Shown: positions 24,206 through 32,588 of the stretch, one piece after another
How the letters are laid out: every line of letters begins with the position of its first letter
How positions within the stretch are numbered: position 1 is the stretch's first letter
Assembly: GCA_964571855.1 (NCBI GenBank)
Contig: CAZNDO010000010.1
Location: 1 to 64,000 of the forward strand
Reading direction: 5' to 3'
DNA: 64,000 bases
DNA from: CAYYFX01 sp964571855
GTDB lineage: Bacteria; ARS69
Made by a program: the position numbers and the translations under genes
The notes under the pieces: model-generated
Databases searched by the model: none
What the model was told of the DNA's origin: nothing
What the model saw: the letters and a program-made list of their open reading frames with translations, nothing else

Positions 24206-27200
24206 ATGCGCGCCTTGGGTGCGGTGCCGGTCTCGTTCGTTTCCGTGTTCCTCCTGATCGCCTCGTCGCACGCCCTTTCCAGCCGCACGCTGCTGGCGCC
24301 GACGGGCACGCGGAGTCAGGAAGCATTCGGCGTGTCGGTCGCGTCCGCCGGGGATTTCAATGGGGACGGCCACGTTGACGTGATCGTGGGCGCCTGCGGG
24401 AACCACGCCGGCGGCGTGGACACCGGTTGGGCGTACCTCTTCCATGGCGGTCCGGGCGCGGACGCCGTTGCCGATCTCGTGTTGACCGGCGAGGGCGGCG
24501 GCGACGGCTTCGGCCGTTACGTGGGCTCGGCCGGCGATCTGAACGCGGACGGCTACGACGACGTGATCGTCGGCGCCTTCGGCAACGACGCCGCGGGGGC
24601 CGACGCGGGACGCGCGTACGTGTTCCTCGGCGGACCGTTCGCCGACGCCACGCCGGATCTCACGCTGACCGGTGAAGCGGCCGGGGACTGGTTCGGCTTC
24701 CCGGTGGCCCCGGCCGGCGACGTGAACGCCGACGGCTACGACGACGTGCTCGTGGGCGCCCCCAACAACGACGGGGGCGGCCCCGAGAGCGGCCGGGCCT
24801 ACGTGTTCTACGGAGGACCCTGGGCGGACGAGCTCGCGGACCTGGTCTTCACCGGGGCCGCCGCGGGCGACCGGTTCGGTCAGTCGGCGGCCGGAGCGGG
24901 CGACTTCAACGGCGACGGCCACGCCGACGTCATCATCGGCGCTCCCGGCCAGGACGGCGGCGGCACCGACGTCGGACGCGCGTACGTGTTCTACGGCGGC
25001 GTCGACCCCGACGGCGCGGCCGACCTGTGGTTCTCCGGGTGGGCGAGCTGGGACTGGTTTGGCGGAAGCGTGGCTTGCGCCGGCGACGTGAACGGCGATG
25101 GGTACGACGACCTGATCGTGGGGGCGCCCGGGTACGACGGCGCCGGTTCCGAGGCGGGCGTTGCCGTCGTCTACTACGGCGGCCCGCACCCGGACTCCTC
25201 CGCCGATCTCGGCTTCCACGGCGGCGCCGCGGGGGACTACTTCGGCAACGCCGTCGCGGGAGCGGGTGACGTGAACGGCGACGGGTACGACGACGTGATC
25301 GCGGGCGCTCACGGGAACGACGCCGGCGGCACGAACGCCGGCCGAGCGTACGTCTACCTCGGAGGGATGCTGCCGGATGGAACGGCGGACCTCACGATGA
25401 CGGGCGCCGCGGCGGGCGACTACTTCGGGTATCCGGTGGCGACGGCCGCGGATCTCAATGCGGACGGATACGACGACGTGATCGTGGGCGCCTACGGCAA
25501 CGACTTCGCCGGCCCGGACGCCGGGCGCATCCACGTCGTCACGGTGCGCCCCTACGAGATCGTCGCCCCGGACGGCGGCGAGCAGTGGGTCGCCGGTCGG
25601 CCGGCCACGGTCCGTTGGCTCGGGCACGGCGTGGCGGACCTCGCGATCTCGTACGACGGCGGCTCGTCCTGGACCGCGCTCGCCGCGACGGTCGGCGGCG
25701 CCGAGGACAACACCTTCGCGCTCACCTCCCCGTCGATCGACACGCGGTTCGCGAAGGTCCGTGTGAGCGAGGCCGGGGTGCCCGTCACGCACGCCACCTC
25801 CGACGTGAGCGACGGCGTGTTCCGCATCGTGCTGCCGGAGTCGCCGCCCGCGGTGGCCTCCCGGCTCGGGCGGACGTTCGCGGGGTCCGAGCCCGGCGAC
25901 TGGTTCGGCTACTCGGCCTCCGGCGCGGGCGACGTGAACGGGGACGGGTATGCGGACGTGATCGTGGGCGCCGCGCGCCACGACGCCGCCGGGTTCGACG
26001 CCGGGCAGGCGTACGTGTACTACCAGGGACCGGGCGCGGATGCGACCGCGGACCTCACGCTGGGCGGCGAGGCACCCGGAGATTACTTCGGGCACTCGGT
26101 GGACGGCGCGGGCGACGTCAACGGGGACGGGTACGCGGACGTGATCGTGGGCGCGTACCACAACGACGCCGCGGGGCCGGACGCCGGGCGGGCCTACGTG
26201 TACTTCGGAGGCCCCGGCGCGGACGCCGTGGCCGACCTCGTGCTGACGGGGGATGCCGGGCACGACGACTTCGGCACGTCCGTGGGCGGCGCGGGCGACG
26301 TGAACGGCGACGGGTTCGCGGACGTGATCGTGGGCGCCATCCAGGCGGATACCGGCACCGGCCGGGCCCACGTGTACTTCGGCGGCCCCGCGCCGGACGC
26401 GTCGCCCGACCTCACGCTCGCCGGGGAGAGCATCGACGACCGGTTCGGGGTCTGCGTGAGCGGCGCCGGCGACGTGAACGGCGACGGGTACGCGGACGTG
26501 ATCGTCGGCGCCATCCAGAACAGCGCCGGCGGGTACTGGGCCGGCCGCGCGTACGTGTACCACGGGGGTCCGGCCGCCGACGCGGTGGCCGATCTCACGC
26601 TCACCGGCGAGGCGGTCCACGACTTCTTCGGGCACAGCGTGGACGCCGCCGGGGACTTCAACGGCGATGGCTACGGGGACGTCGTCGCGGGCGCGGTCGA
26701 GAACGGGGCCGGCGGACACTGGGCCGGCCGCGCGTACGTGTACTTCGGAGGCCCGGCGGCGGACGGGATCGCCGACGTGACCATGACCGGGGAGGCCGCG
26801 GAGAACCGCTTCGGAGCTCGCGTGGGCGGCGCGGGCGACGTGAACCGGGACGGCTATGCGGACGTGATCGTCGCGGCCTACTGGAACGGCGCGGGCGGCG
26901 ACCGGTCGGGCCGCGCGTACGTGTACTTCGGGGGTCCGTCGGCGGATGCCGTCGCGGACGTGGTCCTGACCGGCGCGGGGCCGCACGACCTGTTCGGCCA
27001 CGCGGCGGCCTCGGCGGGCGATACGAACGGGGACGGCTACGCCGACGTGATCGTCGGATCGTGGCCGGGCGAGGGGGGCGGGCTCGGGGCGGCCCGGGTG
27101 TACGACTTCAACCGCTACTTCCTGCTCTCCCCGAACGGCGGCGAGACGTGGAACGTGGGCGCTACGGAGTCGATCTCCTGGCTGGGCACGGAGCTCGCGG

Positions 27201-27976
27201 ACGTGTGGCTGACCGTGAACGGCGGAGCAACCTACGAGCGGATCGACGCGGGAGTCGGCGGTTCGCCCATGAACTCGATCCCGTGGCTCGTGGCGCACCA
27301 GCCGACGAGATTCGCGGGGATCAAGGTCACGCCCTCGAGGACGTCGCTGTCCGGTGGCGACCGGTCGGACTCGCTCTTCACCATCGAGGGTTCGATCGCG
27401 CTGCTCGCGTTCTCCGCGGCGCCGGCGGCCGGCGGAGACGGAGCGGCGCTCCTGACGTGGTCGACGGACCCCGGTCCCGAGGATCTGGCGGGATACCGCG
27501 TGGAGAAGGCCCTGCCGGGGTTCGGTCCGAGGACCATCGACGCGCCGGACTGGCAGGTGCTCGTGGAGCGCACGTGCGAGACGTCGTGCGTGGACGCGCA
27601 GGCGGCGCCCGGCGCCCGGTATCGCCTCACCGCGATCAACGGCCTGGGCGACGAGTACGTGCTGGGCACGACGACGTTCGGGTCGTTCGCGCCGCTGGCG
27701 GCGCGTCCGCTGCCGTACCGCGGCGGCGAGCTCGCGATCTCCTTCGCGACGATGGGCGGTCTCGGTGGCGGGGTCGGCCCGGCGGGGGTCACGCTGCACG
27801 ACGTGGCGGGCCGACGCGTGCGGACGATCGCCCGCGGGCTGTACGCGGCCGGGTACGAGCACGCCTCGTGGGACGGCCGGGACGAGGCGGGGGAGCGAGT
27901 CGCGTCCGGCGTGTACTTCCTCCGGCTCGAGAGTTCGGGGAACGCGCGGACGCTCAAGCTGGTCGTGACGCGCTGA
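24206..27976 (+). CDS. Exported double FG-GAP beta-propeller protein with Ig-like domains and T9SS sorting domain
   Basis: The 1256-residue protein has a signal peptide (ending SSHA) and two blocks of seven FG-GAP/integrin-alpha repeats each. Each repeat carries a calcium-binding loop such as GDVNGDGYADVIVGA. Block one (about residues 35-450) and block two (about 555-970) are each followed by a domain beginning PDGGEQW or PNGGETW, like Kre9/Knh1-type Ig domains. A fibronectin-like segment and a FlgD-like sorting domain (VTLHDVAGRRVRTIA, SGVYFLRLESSGN) close the protein. Seven repeats per block should form two seven-bladed propellers. The next gene starts 13 bases after its stop, so they form an operon. 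Confidence 0.85.
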   Translation: MRALGAVPVSFVSVFLLIASSHALSSRTLLAPTGTRSQEAFGVSVASAGDFNGDGHVDVIVGACGNHAGGVDTGWAYLFHGGPGADAVADLVLTGEGGGDGFGRYVGSAGDLNADGYDDVIVGAFGNDAAGADAGRAYVFLGGPFADATPDLTLTGEAAGDWFGFPVAPAGDVNADGYDDVLVGAPNNDGGGPESGRAYVFYGGPWADELADLVFTGAAAGDRFGQSAAGAGDFNGDGHADVIIGAPGQDGGGTDVGRAYVFYGGVDPDGAADLWFSGWASWDWFGGSVACAGDVNGDGYDDLIVGAPGYDGAGSEAGVAVVYYGGPHPDSSADLGFHGGAAGDYFGNAVAGAGDVNGDGYDDVIAGAHGNDAGGTNAGRAYVYLGGMLPDGTADLTMTGAAAGDYFGYPVATAADLNADGYDDVIVGAYGNDFAGPDAGRIHVVTVRPYEIVAPDGGEQWVAGRPATVRWLGHGVADLAISYDGGSSWTALAATVGGAEDNTFALTSPSIDTRFAKVRVSEAGVPVTHATSDVSDGVFRIVLPESPPAVASRLGRTFAGSEPGDWFGYSASGAGDVNGDGYADVIVGAARHDAAGFDAGQAYVYYQGPGADATADLTLGGEAPGDYFGHSVDGAGDVNGDGYADVIVGAYHNDAAGPDAGRAYVYFGGPGADAVADLVLTGDAGHDDFGTSVGGAGDVNGDGFADVIVGAIQADTGTGRAHVYFGGPAPDASPDLTLAGESIDDRFGVCVSGAGDVNGDGYADVIVGAIQNSAGGYWAGRAYVYHGGPAADAVADLTLTGEAVHDFFGHSVDAAGDFNGDGYGDVVAGAVENGAGGHWAGRAYVYFGGPAADGIADVTMTGEAAENRFGARVGGAGDVNRDGYADVIVAAYWNGAGGDRSGRAYVYFGGPSADAVADVVLTGAGPHDLFGHAAASAGDTNGDGYADVIVGSWPGEGGGLGAARVYDFNRYFLLSPNGGETWNVGATESISWLGTELADVWLTVNGGATYERIDAGVGGSPMNSIPWLVAHQPTRFAGIKVTPSRTSLSGGDRSDSLFTIEGSIALLAFSAAPAAGGDGAALLTWSTDPGPEDLAGYRVEKALPGFGPRTIDAPDWQVLVERTCETSCVDAQAAPGARYRLTAINGLGDEYVLGTTTFGSFAPLAARPLPYRGGELAISFATMGGLGGGVGPAGVTLHDVAGRRVRTIARGLYAAGYEHASWDGRDEAGERVASGVYFLRLESSGNARTLKLVVTR

Positions 27977-27989
27977 AGGAGGTGCGGCC

Positions 27990-28847
27990 ATGCGAGAAGG
28001 ATGGCGCGTGCCCCTCGGCGCGTTCGCGGCGGTGTGGCTCGCCGGCGCCGCCCCGGCCGCGGCCGGGACGGTGTTCGCCCTCGTGGACACCGGGGAGCTC
28101 CACGCCTCGACCGACGGCGGGAGGACGTGGAGCCTGCGTTCGATGCTGCCGGTCTCGGACGCCGTGGACCTGCGGGCGCTCGGTCCCGGCGTCTTGGGGT
28201 TGGCCTCGCGCGCGGGCACGTTCCACGCCTCGACGGATCAGGGCATGACGTGGACAGCCGCGGGCGTGGCAGCGGCCTCGGATGTGGTGGCCTGTGGCCT
28301 GGCCTGGGGCAGGATCGACCTGCTCACCGGCACGGGCACGCTGTACCGCTCGACCGACGGCGGGTCGACGTTCGCGGCGCGGTCGGTGCTGCCGGCGTCG
28401 GACTTCGTGAGCCTCGCCCGGGGACCGTGGGCGATGCACGCGCTGACGCGCAGCGGGGTCGTCTTCGAGTCCGTGGACGAAGGGCGGACGTGGGCCGCGG
28501 TGAGCGCGCTGCCGGAATCGGATGCCGTGGAGATCGTGGTGCGGTCGACCGGCGTGTACGTGCTCTCCGGGACGGGGGACGTCTGGCGCCGGCACGGGGC
28601 GTACACGGCCTGGACGCCGATCGGCACGATCTCCCAGGTCGGCATGTCCGGCCTCGTCGTGGGCGAGTCGGACGAGTTCCTGGCGGTCACGCAGGAGGGA
28701 GAGGTGGCGACCTCCTCGGACGGGGTGGCCTGGAGCTGGATCGGCGCGATCAACCAGCTGCGCGTGATCGCGCTGGGAGCCGACTTCACGCCACCGGTGG
28801 GAGTTGCCGGCGCGAGCTGGGCGAGAGTGAAGGAGCTGTACCGGTGA
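27990..28847 (+). CDS. Exported BNR/Ycf48-like beta-propeller protein with WAxVKxLYR C-terminal tag
   Basis: The 285-residue protein has a signal peptide (about 1-26) and BNR/sialidase-type 'Asp-box' motifs at intervals (STDGGRTWSL, STDQGMTWTA, STDGGSTFAA, SVDEGRTWAA). This is the pattern of YCF48/photosystem-assembly-factor-like propellers. It has no FlgD-like sorting domain and ends in GASWARVKELYR, a short tag shared with three other exported proteins in this window. GGAGG lies eight bases before the ATG, 13 bases after the FG-GAP gene, so it is cotranscribed with it. Function unknown. Confidence 0.8.
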   Translation: MREGWRVPLGAFAAVWLAGAAPAAAGTVFALVDTGELHASTDGGRTWSLRSMLPVSDAVDLRALGPGVLGLASRAGTFHASTDQGMTWTAAGVAAASDVVACGLAWGRIDLLTGTGTLYRSTDGGSTFAARSVLPASDFVSLARGPWAMHALTRSGVVFESVDEGRTWAAVSALPESDAVEIVVRSTGVYVLSGTGDVWRRHGAYTAWTPIGTISQVGMSGLVVGESDEFLAVTQEGEVATSSDGVAWSWIGAINQLRVIALGADFTPPVGVAGASWARVKELYR

Positions 28848-28995
28848 TGAAGGGACCCCTTGACATGTTCCCATGGTGGGATCGGCAGTTCGCCCGCTGA
28901 CCGCTGCTGGATCCGAAGCGGCGCACGACGTGCGCGTGCACCTGCTCCGGGGTCCGGTCCTCGGGAGCTTCGCTCGGGCAGCGGGCGGACGACGT

Positions 28996-29040
28996 CGTGT
29001 CATCCCGCGCCGGGTTTCGGCGCATGACCCGGCAGAACGG
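28996..29040 (+). repeat. 45-nt element upstream of hcp, copy 1
   Basis: This block matches 29679-29723 with one difference. Within it GCGCC pairs with GGCGC, while GGGT in the loop can pair with the downstream ACCC, so an H-type pseudoknot is possible. The element lies about 66 bases before the hcp ATG; no known riboswitch was recognised. Confidence 0.75.
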
Positions 29041-29105
29041 ACGGGCCTCGTCTCGGGGTCCGGTTTCACGGCCCTCCACCCGAACACGAAGGGGAGTCAC
29101 CGCCC

Positions 29106-29594
29106 ATGCCGCTCTTCATGCGCATTTCCGATGTCGAAGGGCCGTACACGGTCGCGAAGCTCGGCGACGAGCTCTTCTCGATCGACAGCTACGCCCAGGC
29201 GCTGGACCTCCCGTCGTCCGAGGGCGGCGGGCACGCCCGGACCATCTCGACGCCGAAGGTGAGCGAGTTCCGGGTGACGAAGAAGGTCGACTCCTCCACG
29301 GCGCTCCTGATGCAGTCGCTCTGCACGGCAGCGACCTACGACGTGATCACGGTGTACGACGTCGTCACCGAGTCGACCGGTGAGCTGGCTCCCGCCTCCA
29401 CGATCACCATGCACAACGCGGTGATCCGGCACCTGAGCTATCACGGTGCGAACGAGGCGGAGGCCACGCAGGAGCTCTTCATCACGTTCGACAAGATCAA
29501 CTGGGCCATCAGCTCCGTGGATCGGCTCACCGGCAACGTCGAGGCGGCCAAGGAATACGAGTGGCAAGCGAGGGACGCTGGCGTCCGGTCCTGA
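29106..29594 (+). CDS. hcp: Hcp-family protein (type VI secretion tube protein), orphan
   Basis: The 162-residue protein is about the usual Hcp length. Diagnostic Hcp blocks are MPLFMRISDVEG at the start, DVITVYDVVTES then ITMHNAVIRHLSYHG, and a closing EATQELFITFDKINWAIS. Hcp forms hexameric rings that make the inner tube of type VI secretion and serve as effector carriers. No other type VI gene is present within the window, so this is an orphan copy or a cargo-linked Hcp. AGGGGAG precedes the ATG. The gene is bracketed by two 45-nt direct repeats. Confidence 0.85.
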   Translation: MPLFMRISDVEGPYTVAKLGDELFSIDSYAQALDLPSSEGGGHARTISTPKVSEFRVTKKVDSSTALLMQSLCTAATYDVITVYDVVTESTGELAPASTITMHNAVIRHLSYHGANEAEATQELFITFDKINWAISSVDRLTGNVEAAKEYEWQARDAGVRS

Positions 29595-29678
29595 CGGCAC
29601 CGACAACGGCAACGGTACCGGCGCCGGCTCCGGCCCAAGGAGGACGGCGTTCCCGACGATGCCGGATAGCCTGGACAC

Positions 29679-29723
29679 CGTGTCATCCCGCGCCGGGTTT
29701 CGGCGCATGACCCGGCAGAATGG
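29679..29723 (+). repeat. 45-nt element downstream of hcp, copy 2
   Basis: This is the second copy of the element at 28996-29040 (one difference). It also lies upstream of the next exported-protein gene (ATG at 29765, 41 bases away). A more diverged relative with the same internal spacing occurs at 52190-52221. Confidence 0.75.
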
Positions 29724-29764
29724 AACCGATCGGATTCGATTTCAGTCGCCCCCGAGGAGAACCC

Positions 29765-30352
29765 ATGCGCGTCCAGTCCCCCGCGACCCGCTGGCTGGGC
29801 ACCCTGCTGACCGCCGCCTGGCTGGCCGGCGTCCCCGGATCAGCGTCCGCCCAGTTCAGCATCTCCCGCTTCACGATCGACGGCGGCGGCGCCACGCGCT
29901 CCGCCGGCGGGACGTTCGCGCTCGGCGCAACCATCGGCCAGCCGGACGCCGGTCGCCTGTCGGGATCCGGGTTCACGCTGAGCGGAGGCTTCTGGTCCGG
30001 AGGCGGCGCCGTCGTCACCGCGGTCGGAGGCGAGACGCCGGGCGACATCCCCGGCTTGCTCGCCGCCGCTCCGCTCCCCTTCCGCCTGTATCCGGCGCGC
30101 CCGAACCCGGTTGCCCGACAAACCGTGATCGCGTTCGACCTCCCCGCGCCAAGCCCGGTGCGGGCGGCGCTCTACGACGTGTCCGGCCGCCTCGTGCGCG
30201 TCCTGACGGACGAGCCGCTTCCGGCCGGAAAGCACCAGCGGGCATGGGACCGCCGCGACGGAGCCGGTCGGCCGGTCTCCGCCGGGGTCTACTTCCTGCG
30301 CCTGGATGCCGGAGCGAACCGCAGCCGCCAGAAGATCGTCGTGATCTCGTAG
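29765..30352 (+). CDS. Small exported protein with T9SS sorting domain
   Basis: The 195-residue protein has a signal peptide (about 1-29, ending ASA). A short N-terminal module follows (FSISRFTIDGGG, then GTFALGATIGQPDAGRLSG and GFTLSGGFW), a segment common at the start of exported proteins of this type. A FlgD-like sorting domain fills the rest (ARPNPVARQTVIAFDL, RAALYDVSGRLVRVL, SAGVYFLRLDAG). There is no room for a functional domain between the two, so it may be a structural surface protein or a fragment of a larger design. GAGGAGA lies six bases before the ATG. Confidence 0.75.
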   Translation: MRVQSPATRWLGTLLTAAWLAGVPGSASAQFSISRFTIDGGGATRSAGGTFALGATIGQPDAGRLSGSGFTLSGGFWSGGGAVVTAVGGETPGDIPGLLAAAPLPFRLYPARPNPVARQTVIAFDLPAPSPVRAALYDVSGRLVRVLTDEPLPAGKHQRAWDRRDGAGRPVSAGVYFLRLDAGANRSRQKIVVIS

Positions 30353-30419
30353 CCCGACCCGCGACCGCCCTCGCCAGTTCCACGATGCCACGCGGCATTC
30401 ACGCGTCAGGAGCCTCCCG

Positions 30420-31508
30420 ATGAAGATCACTCGACACACGCTGGCGCTCGCGGCACTCACGCCCACGGCCCTCACGCTCGCGTCCCTCACGCCCTCCCCC
30501 GCCCGCGCGCAGAGCACCGCGTTCACCTACCAGGGCTCGCTGGAGGACGCCGGCGGTCCCGCGAGCGGACTGCACGACTTCCGCTTCCTCCTGTTCACCG
30601 CGGCCGCGCCCGGCGGCGTGGTGATCGGTTCGCCGATCTGCGCCGACAACGTGGGCGTCGTGGACGGCGTGTTCACCGTGGAGCTCGACTTCGGCCAGCA
30701 GTACGCCCAGCCGGGCGAGCGCCACCTGCAGATCGAGGTCCGGCAGGACACCGGCCTTCCGTGCGCGGACGTGACCGGGTTCGTCGCCCTGGACCCGCGC
30801 CAGCGGCTCACGGCCGCGCCGATGGCCAGCCACGCGAACGCGGCGTTCGCGCTCGACGCGGCGGACGGATCGCCGGCGAGCGCCGTGTTCGTGGACAACA
30901 GCGGCAACGTCGGCGTCGGCACCACCGCGCCCATCGCGCGCCTGGACGTGCGCGGCGGAAGCGTGCTGGTGGAGAACGTGGGAGACCAGGCCGACCTGCT
31001 CTGGCTGGCGAGCGAGCGGTCCTGGATCTTCCGGCAGGAAGGCACGGGCTCGGCCACGGCGCTGAAGCTCGAGAGCGTCGGCGGCGGCGGGAACAAGAAC
31101 TTCCTCGTGCAGACCACGGGCTACATGGGCGTCGGCACGACGCTGCCGCTGGCGAAGCTGGACGTCCGCGGCGACATCCGCCTGGGCTCCGGCGGGCAGT
31201 ACCACGCGCCGGGGGGAACGGAGAACCTGCGCCTCCTCCGCGGCACCGTGGCGGGCAACGGATCGATCCTGGCCGGAGCCGGATTCACGGCGCAGCGCGT
31301 GCTCCCGGGCTGGTACACGATCACGTACTCGTCGGCGTTCTCCGGCACGCCCAGCGTGACCGTGACGGCGAGATCCGGCGGCGGCTCCACCCCCTACTTC
31401 GCGAACACCCACCTCGTCACCACGACCGGCTTCGTCGTCCAGGTGAAGACGGCGGCCGGCGCGATCGTCGATTCCGACGTGGATTTCTGCGTGATGGGGC
31501 CGCGCTAG
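30420..31508 (+). CDS. Exported tail-fibre-like protein (paralogue of 52273-53397)
   Basis: The 362-residue protein has a signal peptide (about 1-31), an N-terminal domain AFTYQGSLEDAGGPASGLHD then FRFLLF, and two short repeats reading VGVGTTAPIARLDVRG and MGVGTTLPLAKLDVRG. Those repeats are found in phage tail fibres and tail-spike-like surface proteins. It ends in a beta-rich domain whose last residues are CVMGPR. The paralogue at 52273-53397 has the same plan and ends IAIGPR. There is no FlgD-like or WAxVKxLYR tag. Probably a trimeric, fibre-like surface protein. Confidence 0.75.
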   Translation: MKITRHTLALAALTPTALTLASLTPSPARAQSTAFTYQGSLEDAGGPASGLHDFRFLLFTAAAPGGVVIGSPICADNVGVVDGVFTVELDFGQQYAQPGERHLQIEVRQDTGLPCADVTGFVALDPRQRLTAAPMASHANAAFALDAADGSPASAVFVDNSGNVGVGTTAPIARLDVRGGSVLVENVGDQADLLWLASERSWIFRQEGTGSATALKLESVGGGGNKNFLVQTTGYMGVGTTLPLAKLDVRGDIRLGSGGQYHAPGGTENLRLLRGTVAGNGSILAGAGFTAQRVLPGWYTITYSSAFSGTPSVTVTARSGGGSTPYFANTHLVTTTGFVVQVKTAAGAIVDSDVDFCVMGPR

Positions 31509-31560
31509 AAGGGCTCCGGGCGAGGCGCCGCGATCGTAGGAGGCCTCGTCCCCCTGACGG

Positions 31561-31671
31561 TCAGGAAGGTCCCTTGGGCTGCTTGTCCTTCTTCCTCTGC
31601 TGCTCTTCCTGCTGCCGCTTCTTCTTCTGCTTGTCGCCCTTGTCCTTGTCCTTCTTCCCCTTGTCGCCCAC
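31561..31671 (-). CDS. Small lysine-rich protein (36 residues)
   Basis: The GTG at 31671 lies six bases after GGGGAGGAG. The frame gives a 36-residue, strongly basic protein rich in Lys, Gln and Asp (MGDKGKKDKDKGDKQKKKRQ, then further QQ/KK blocks) ending KGPS. It resembles tiny lysine-rich proteins of unknown function that begin MGDK and occur in many bacteria; they may bind nucleic acid. The composition is unlike the surrounding Arg/Ala-rich noise and the ribosome-binding site is near-ideal. It is convergent with the gene ending at 31508. Confidence 0.7.
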   Translation of the reverse strand: MGDKGKKDKDKGDKQKKKRQQEEQQRKKDKQPKGPS

Positions 31672-31932
31672 GGTATGCTCCTCCCCGATCTGCCGGTGGT
31701 AGGTTCCGCATGGACCGGCATCGGCGCGCGGTGCGTCGACGTCGGCCCACTATAGGCCGTTTTCGTCGTCGCAAGCGCGGGAATCGCGCGGTCCGGGAGT
31801 CCCGGTCCGCCGGCGAAGGCGCGAGGTGCCCGACCTGCGGGAATGGCTTCCCGCGAACACGAGACGTCGGTGATAGGGAATGGCATTGCCGCAGACCCGG
31901 ACTCCGATGTTCACCCAAGCAAGGAGTACGGA

Positions 31933-32145
31933 ATGCGTACGACCGGAAGCGTGAAGTGGTTCAACGACGAGAAGGGCTTCGGATTCATCACGCGGGATGA
32001 CGGCGAGAAGGACGTCTTCTGCCACCACTCCGCGATCCAGGGTCAGGGCTTCAAGTCCCTCGCCGAGGGCCAGAAGGTCGAGTTCGACGTGGTCGCCGGG
32101 GCGAAGGGTCCCGCCGCGGAGAACGTCACCAAGATCCAGGGCTGA
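31933..32145 (+). CDS. Cold shock protein (CspA family)
   Basis: The 70-residue protein is a single cold-shock/OB fold with both RNA-binding motifs: GSVKWFNDEKGFGFIT (RNP-1) and KDVFCHHSAIQ (RNP-2). It should act as an RNA chaperone or antiterminator. AAGGAG lies seven bases before the ATG at 31933; longer upstream frames are not Csp-like. The 261 bases before it (31672-31932) contain no gene I can support and may be a long regulated leader. A strong terminator follows at 32171-32205. Confidence 0.95.
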   Translation: MRTTGSVKWFNDEKGFGFITRDDGEKDVFCHHSAIQGQGFKSLAEGQKVEFDVVAGAKGPAAENVTKIQG

Positions 32146-32170
32146 CGGAGCGGGAGTTCCTGTCGGTGCG

Positions 32171-32205
32171 GAAGCCCCGTCGGCGCAAGCCGGCGGGGCT
32201 TCTTC
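32171..32205 (+). terminator. Terminator of the cold-shock gene
   Basis: A 14-bp stem (32171-32184 with 32189-32202, one G-T pair) closes a GCAA tetraloop and is followed by TTC, 25 bases after the stop. Confidence 0.8.
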
Positions 32206-32307
32206 GCGTGCGCCGGGGCGCCCCGCACGCGGCGAAGCAGAGGCCGCCCCCAGCCGCACCCCTGCGGCATCCCGGCCGTCGGGGCCAACGGGAAGGCGCC
32301 ACGTGCC

Positions 32308-32339
32308 TTGACATGGTCCGATTGTGGATCCACTATCTA
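32308..32339 (+). promoter_or_regulatory. Promoter/operator of the Phd/VapC pair
   Basis: TTGACA (32308-32313) is followed after 17 bases by CACTAT (32331-32336); TATCTA overlaps it at 32334-32339. A perfect ten-base palindrome GTGGATCCAC (32324-32333) overlaps the -10 and is a good candidate for the Phd autorepression site. The start codon at 32343 falls about where transcription would begin, so the message may be leaderless. Confidence 0.6.
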
Positions 32340-32342
32340 GTC

Positions 32343-32588
32343 ATGATTCGGATCAACATCCACGAGGCGAAGACCCACCTCTCGCGGTACCTCGGTCGGG
32401 TCCTGCGCGGGGAAGTGGTGGTGCTCTGCCGGCGCAACGTGCCGGTCGCGGAGATCCGGCGGCTGGAGCCTCGCCGGGAGAAGAGTCGTCCGATCGGCCT
32501 CGCGAAGGGGGAACTGAGCATCCCCCCCGGCTTCTTCGATCCGCTCCCGGAGGACGTGCAGCGGGCGTTCGAAGGCGACTCCGCGTGA
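32343..32588 (+). CDS. Phd/YefM-family antitoxin
   Basis: The 81-residue protein starts MIRINIHEAKTHLSRYLGRV, then RGEVVVLCRRNVPVAEIRRL. This is the Phd/YefM fold, which forms DNA-binding dimers and neutralises a cognate toxin with its C-terminal tail. The tail here (GFFDPLPEDVQRAFEGDSA) is the likely toxin-binding part. The ATG at 32343 is used because the fold begins there; a longer frame to 32166 would run through the cold-shock terminator. The VapC-type toxin overlaps its stop (GTGA). Confidence 0.85.
   Translation: MIRINIHEAKTHLSRYLGRVLRGEVVVLCRRNVPVAEIRRLEPRREKSRPIGLAKGELSIPPGFFDPLPEDVQRAFEGDSA

Noticed and set aside
24340..27110. Regular DNA repeats that could look like a CRISPR array or satellite
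   Set aside because: The period corresponds to FG-GAP protein repeats in frame with a coding sequence; no spacer/repeat structure or Cas genes are present.
24095..28219. Antisense frame of 1374 codons over the FG-GAP gene
   Set aside because: It mirrors the repeat pattern of the real gene, has no recognisable domain, and the sense frame has a clear signal peptide and calcium-binding repeats.
28847..28900. 17-codon frame starting in the stop of the BNR-like gene (TGATG)
   Set aside because: It is very short, without its own ribosome-binding site or recognisable sequence, although coupling cannot be ruled out.
28996..29040. Known riboswitch class (c-di-GMP, preQ1, SAM-II, guanidine) for the pseudoknot-like element
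   Set aside because: I could not match its conserved positions to any class I know; kept only as a repeated element.
31843..31932. Upstream extension of the cold-shock gene to an earlier start
   Set aside because: The extra residues are not cold-shock-like and the AAGGAG site favours the ATG at 31933.
32166..32342. Extension of the Phd-like antitoxin to an ATG at 32166
   Set aside because: It would run through the cold-shock terminator, and the Phd fold begins at MIRINIHEAK.
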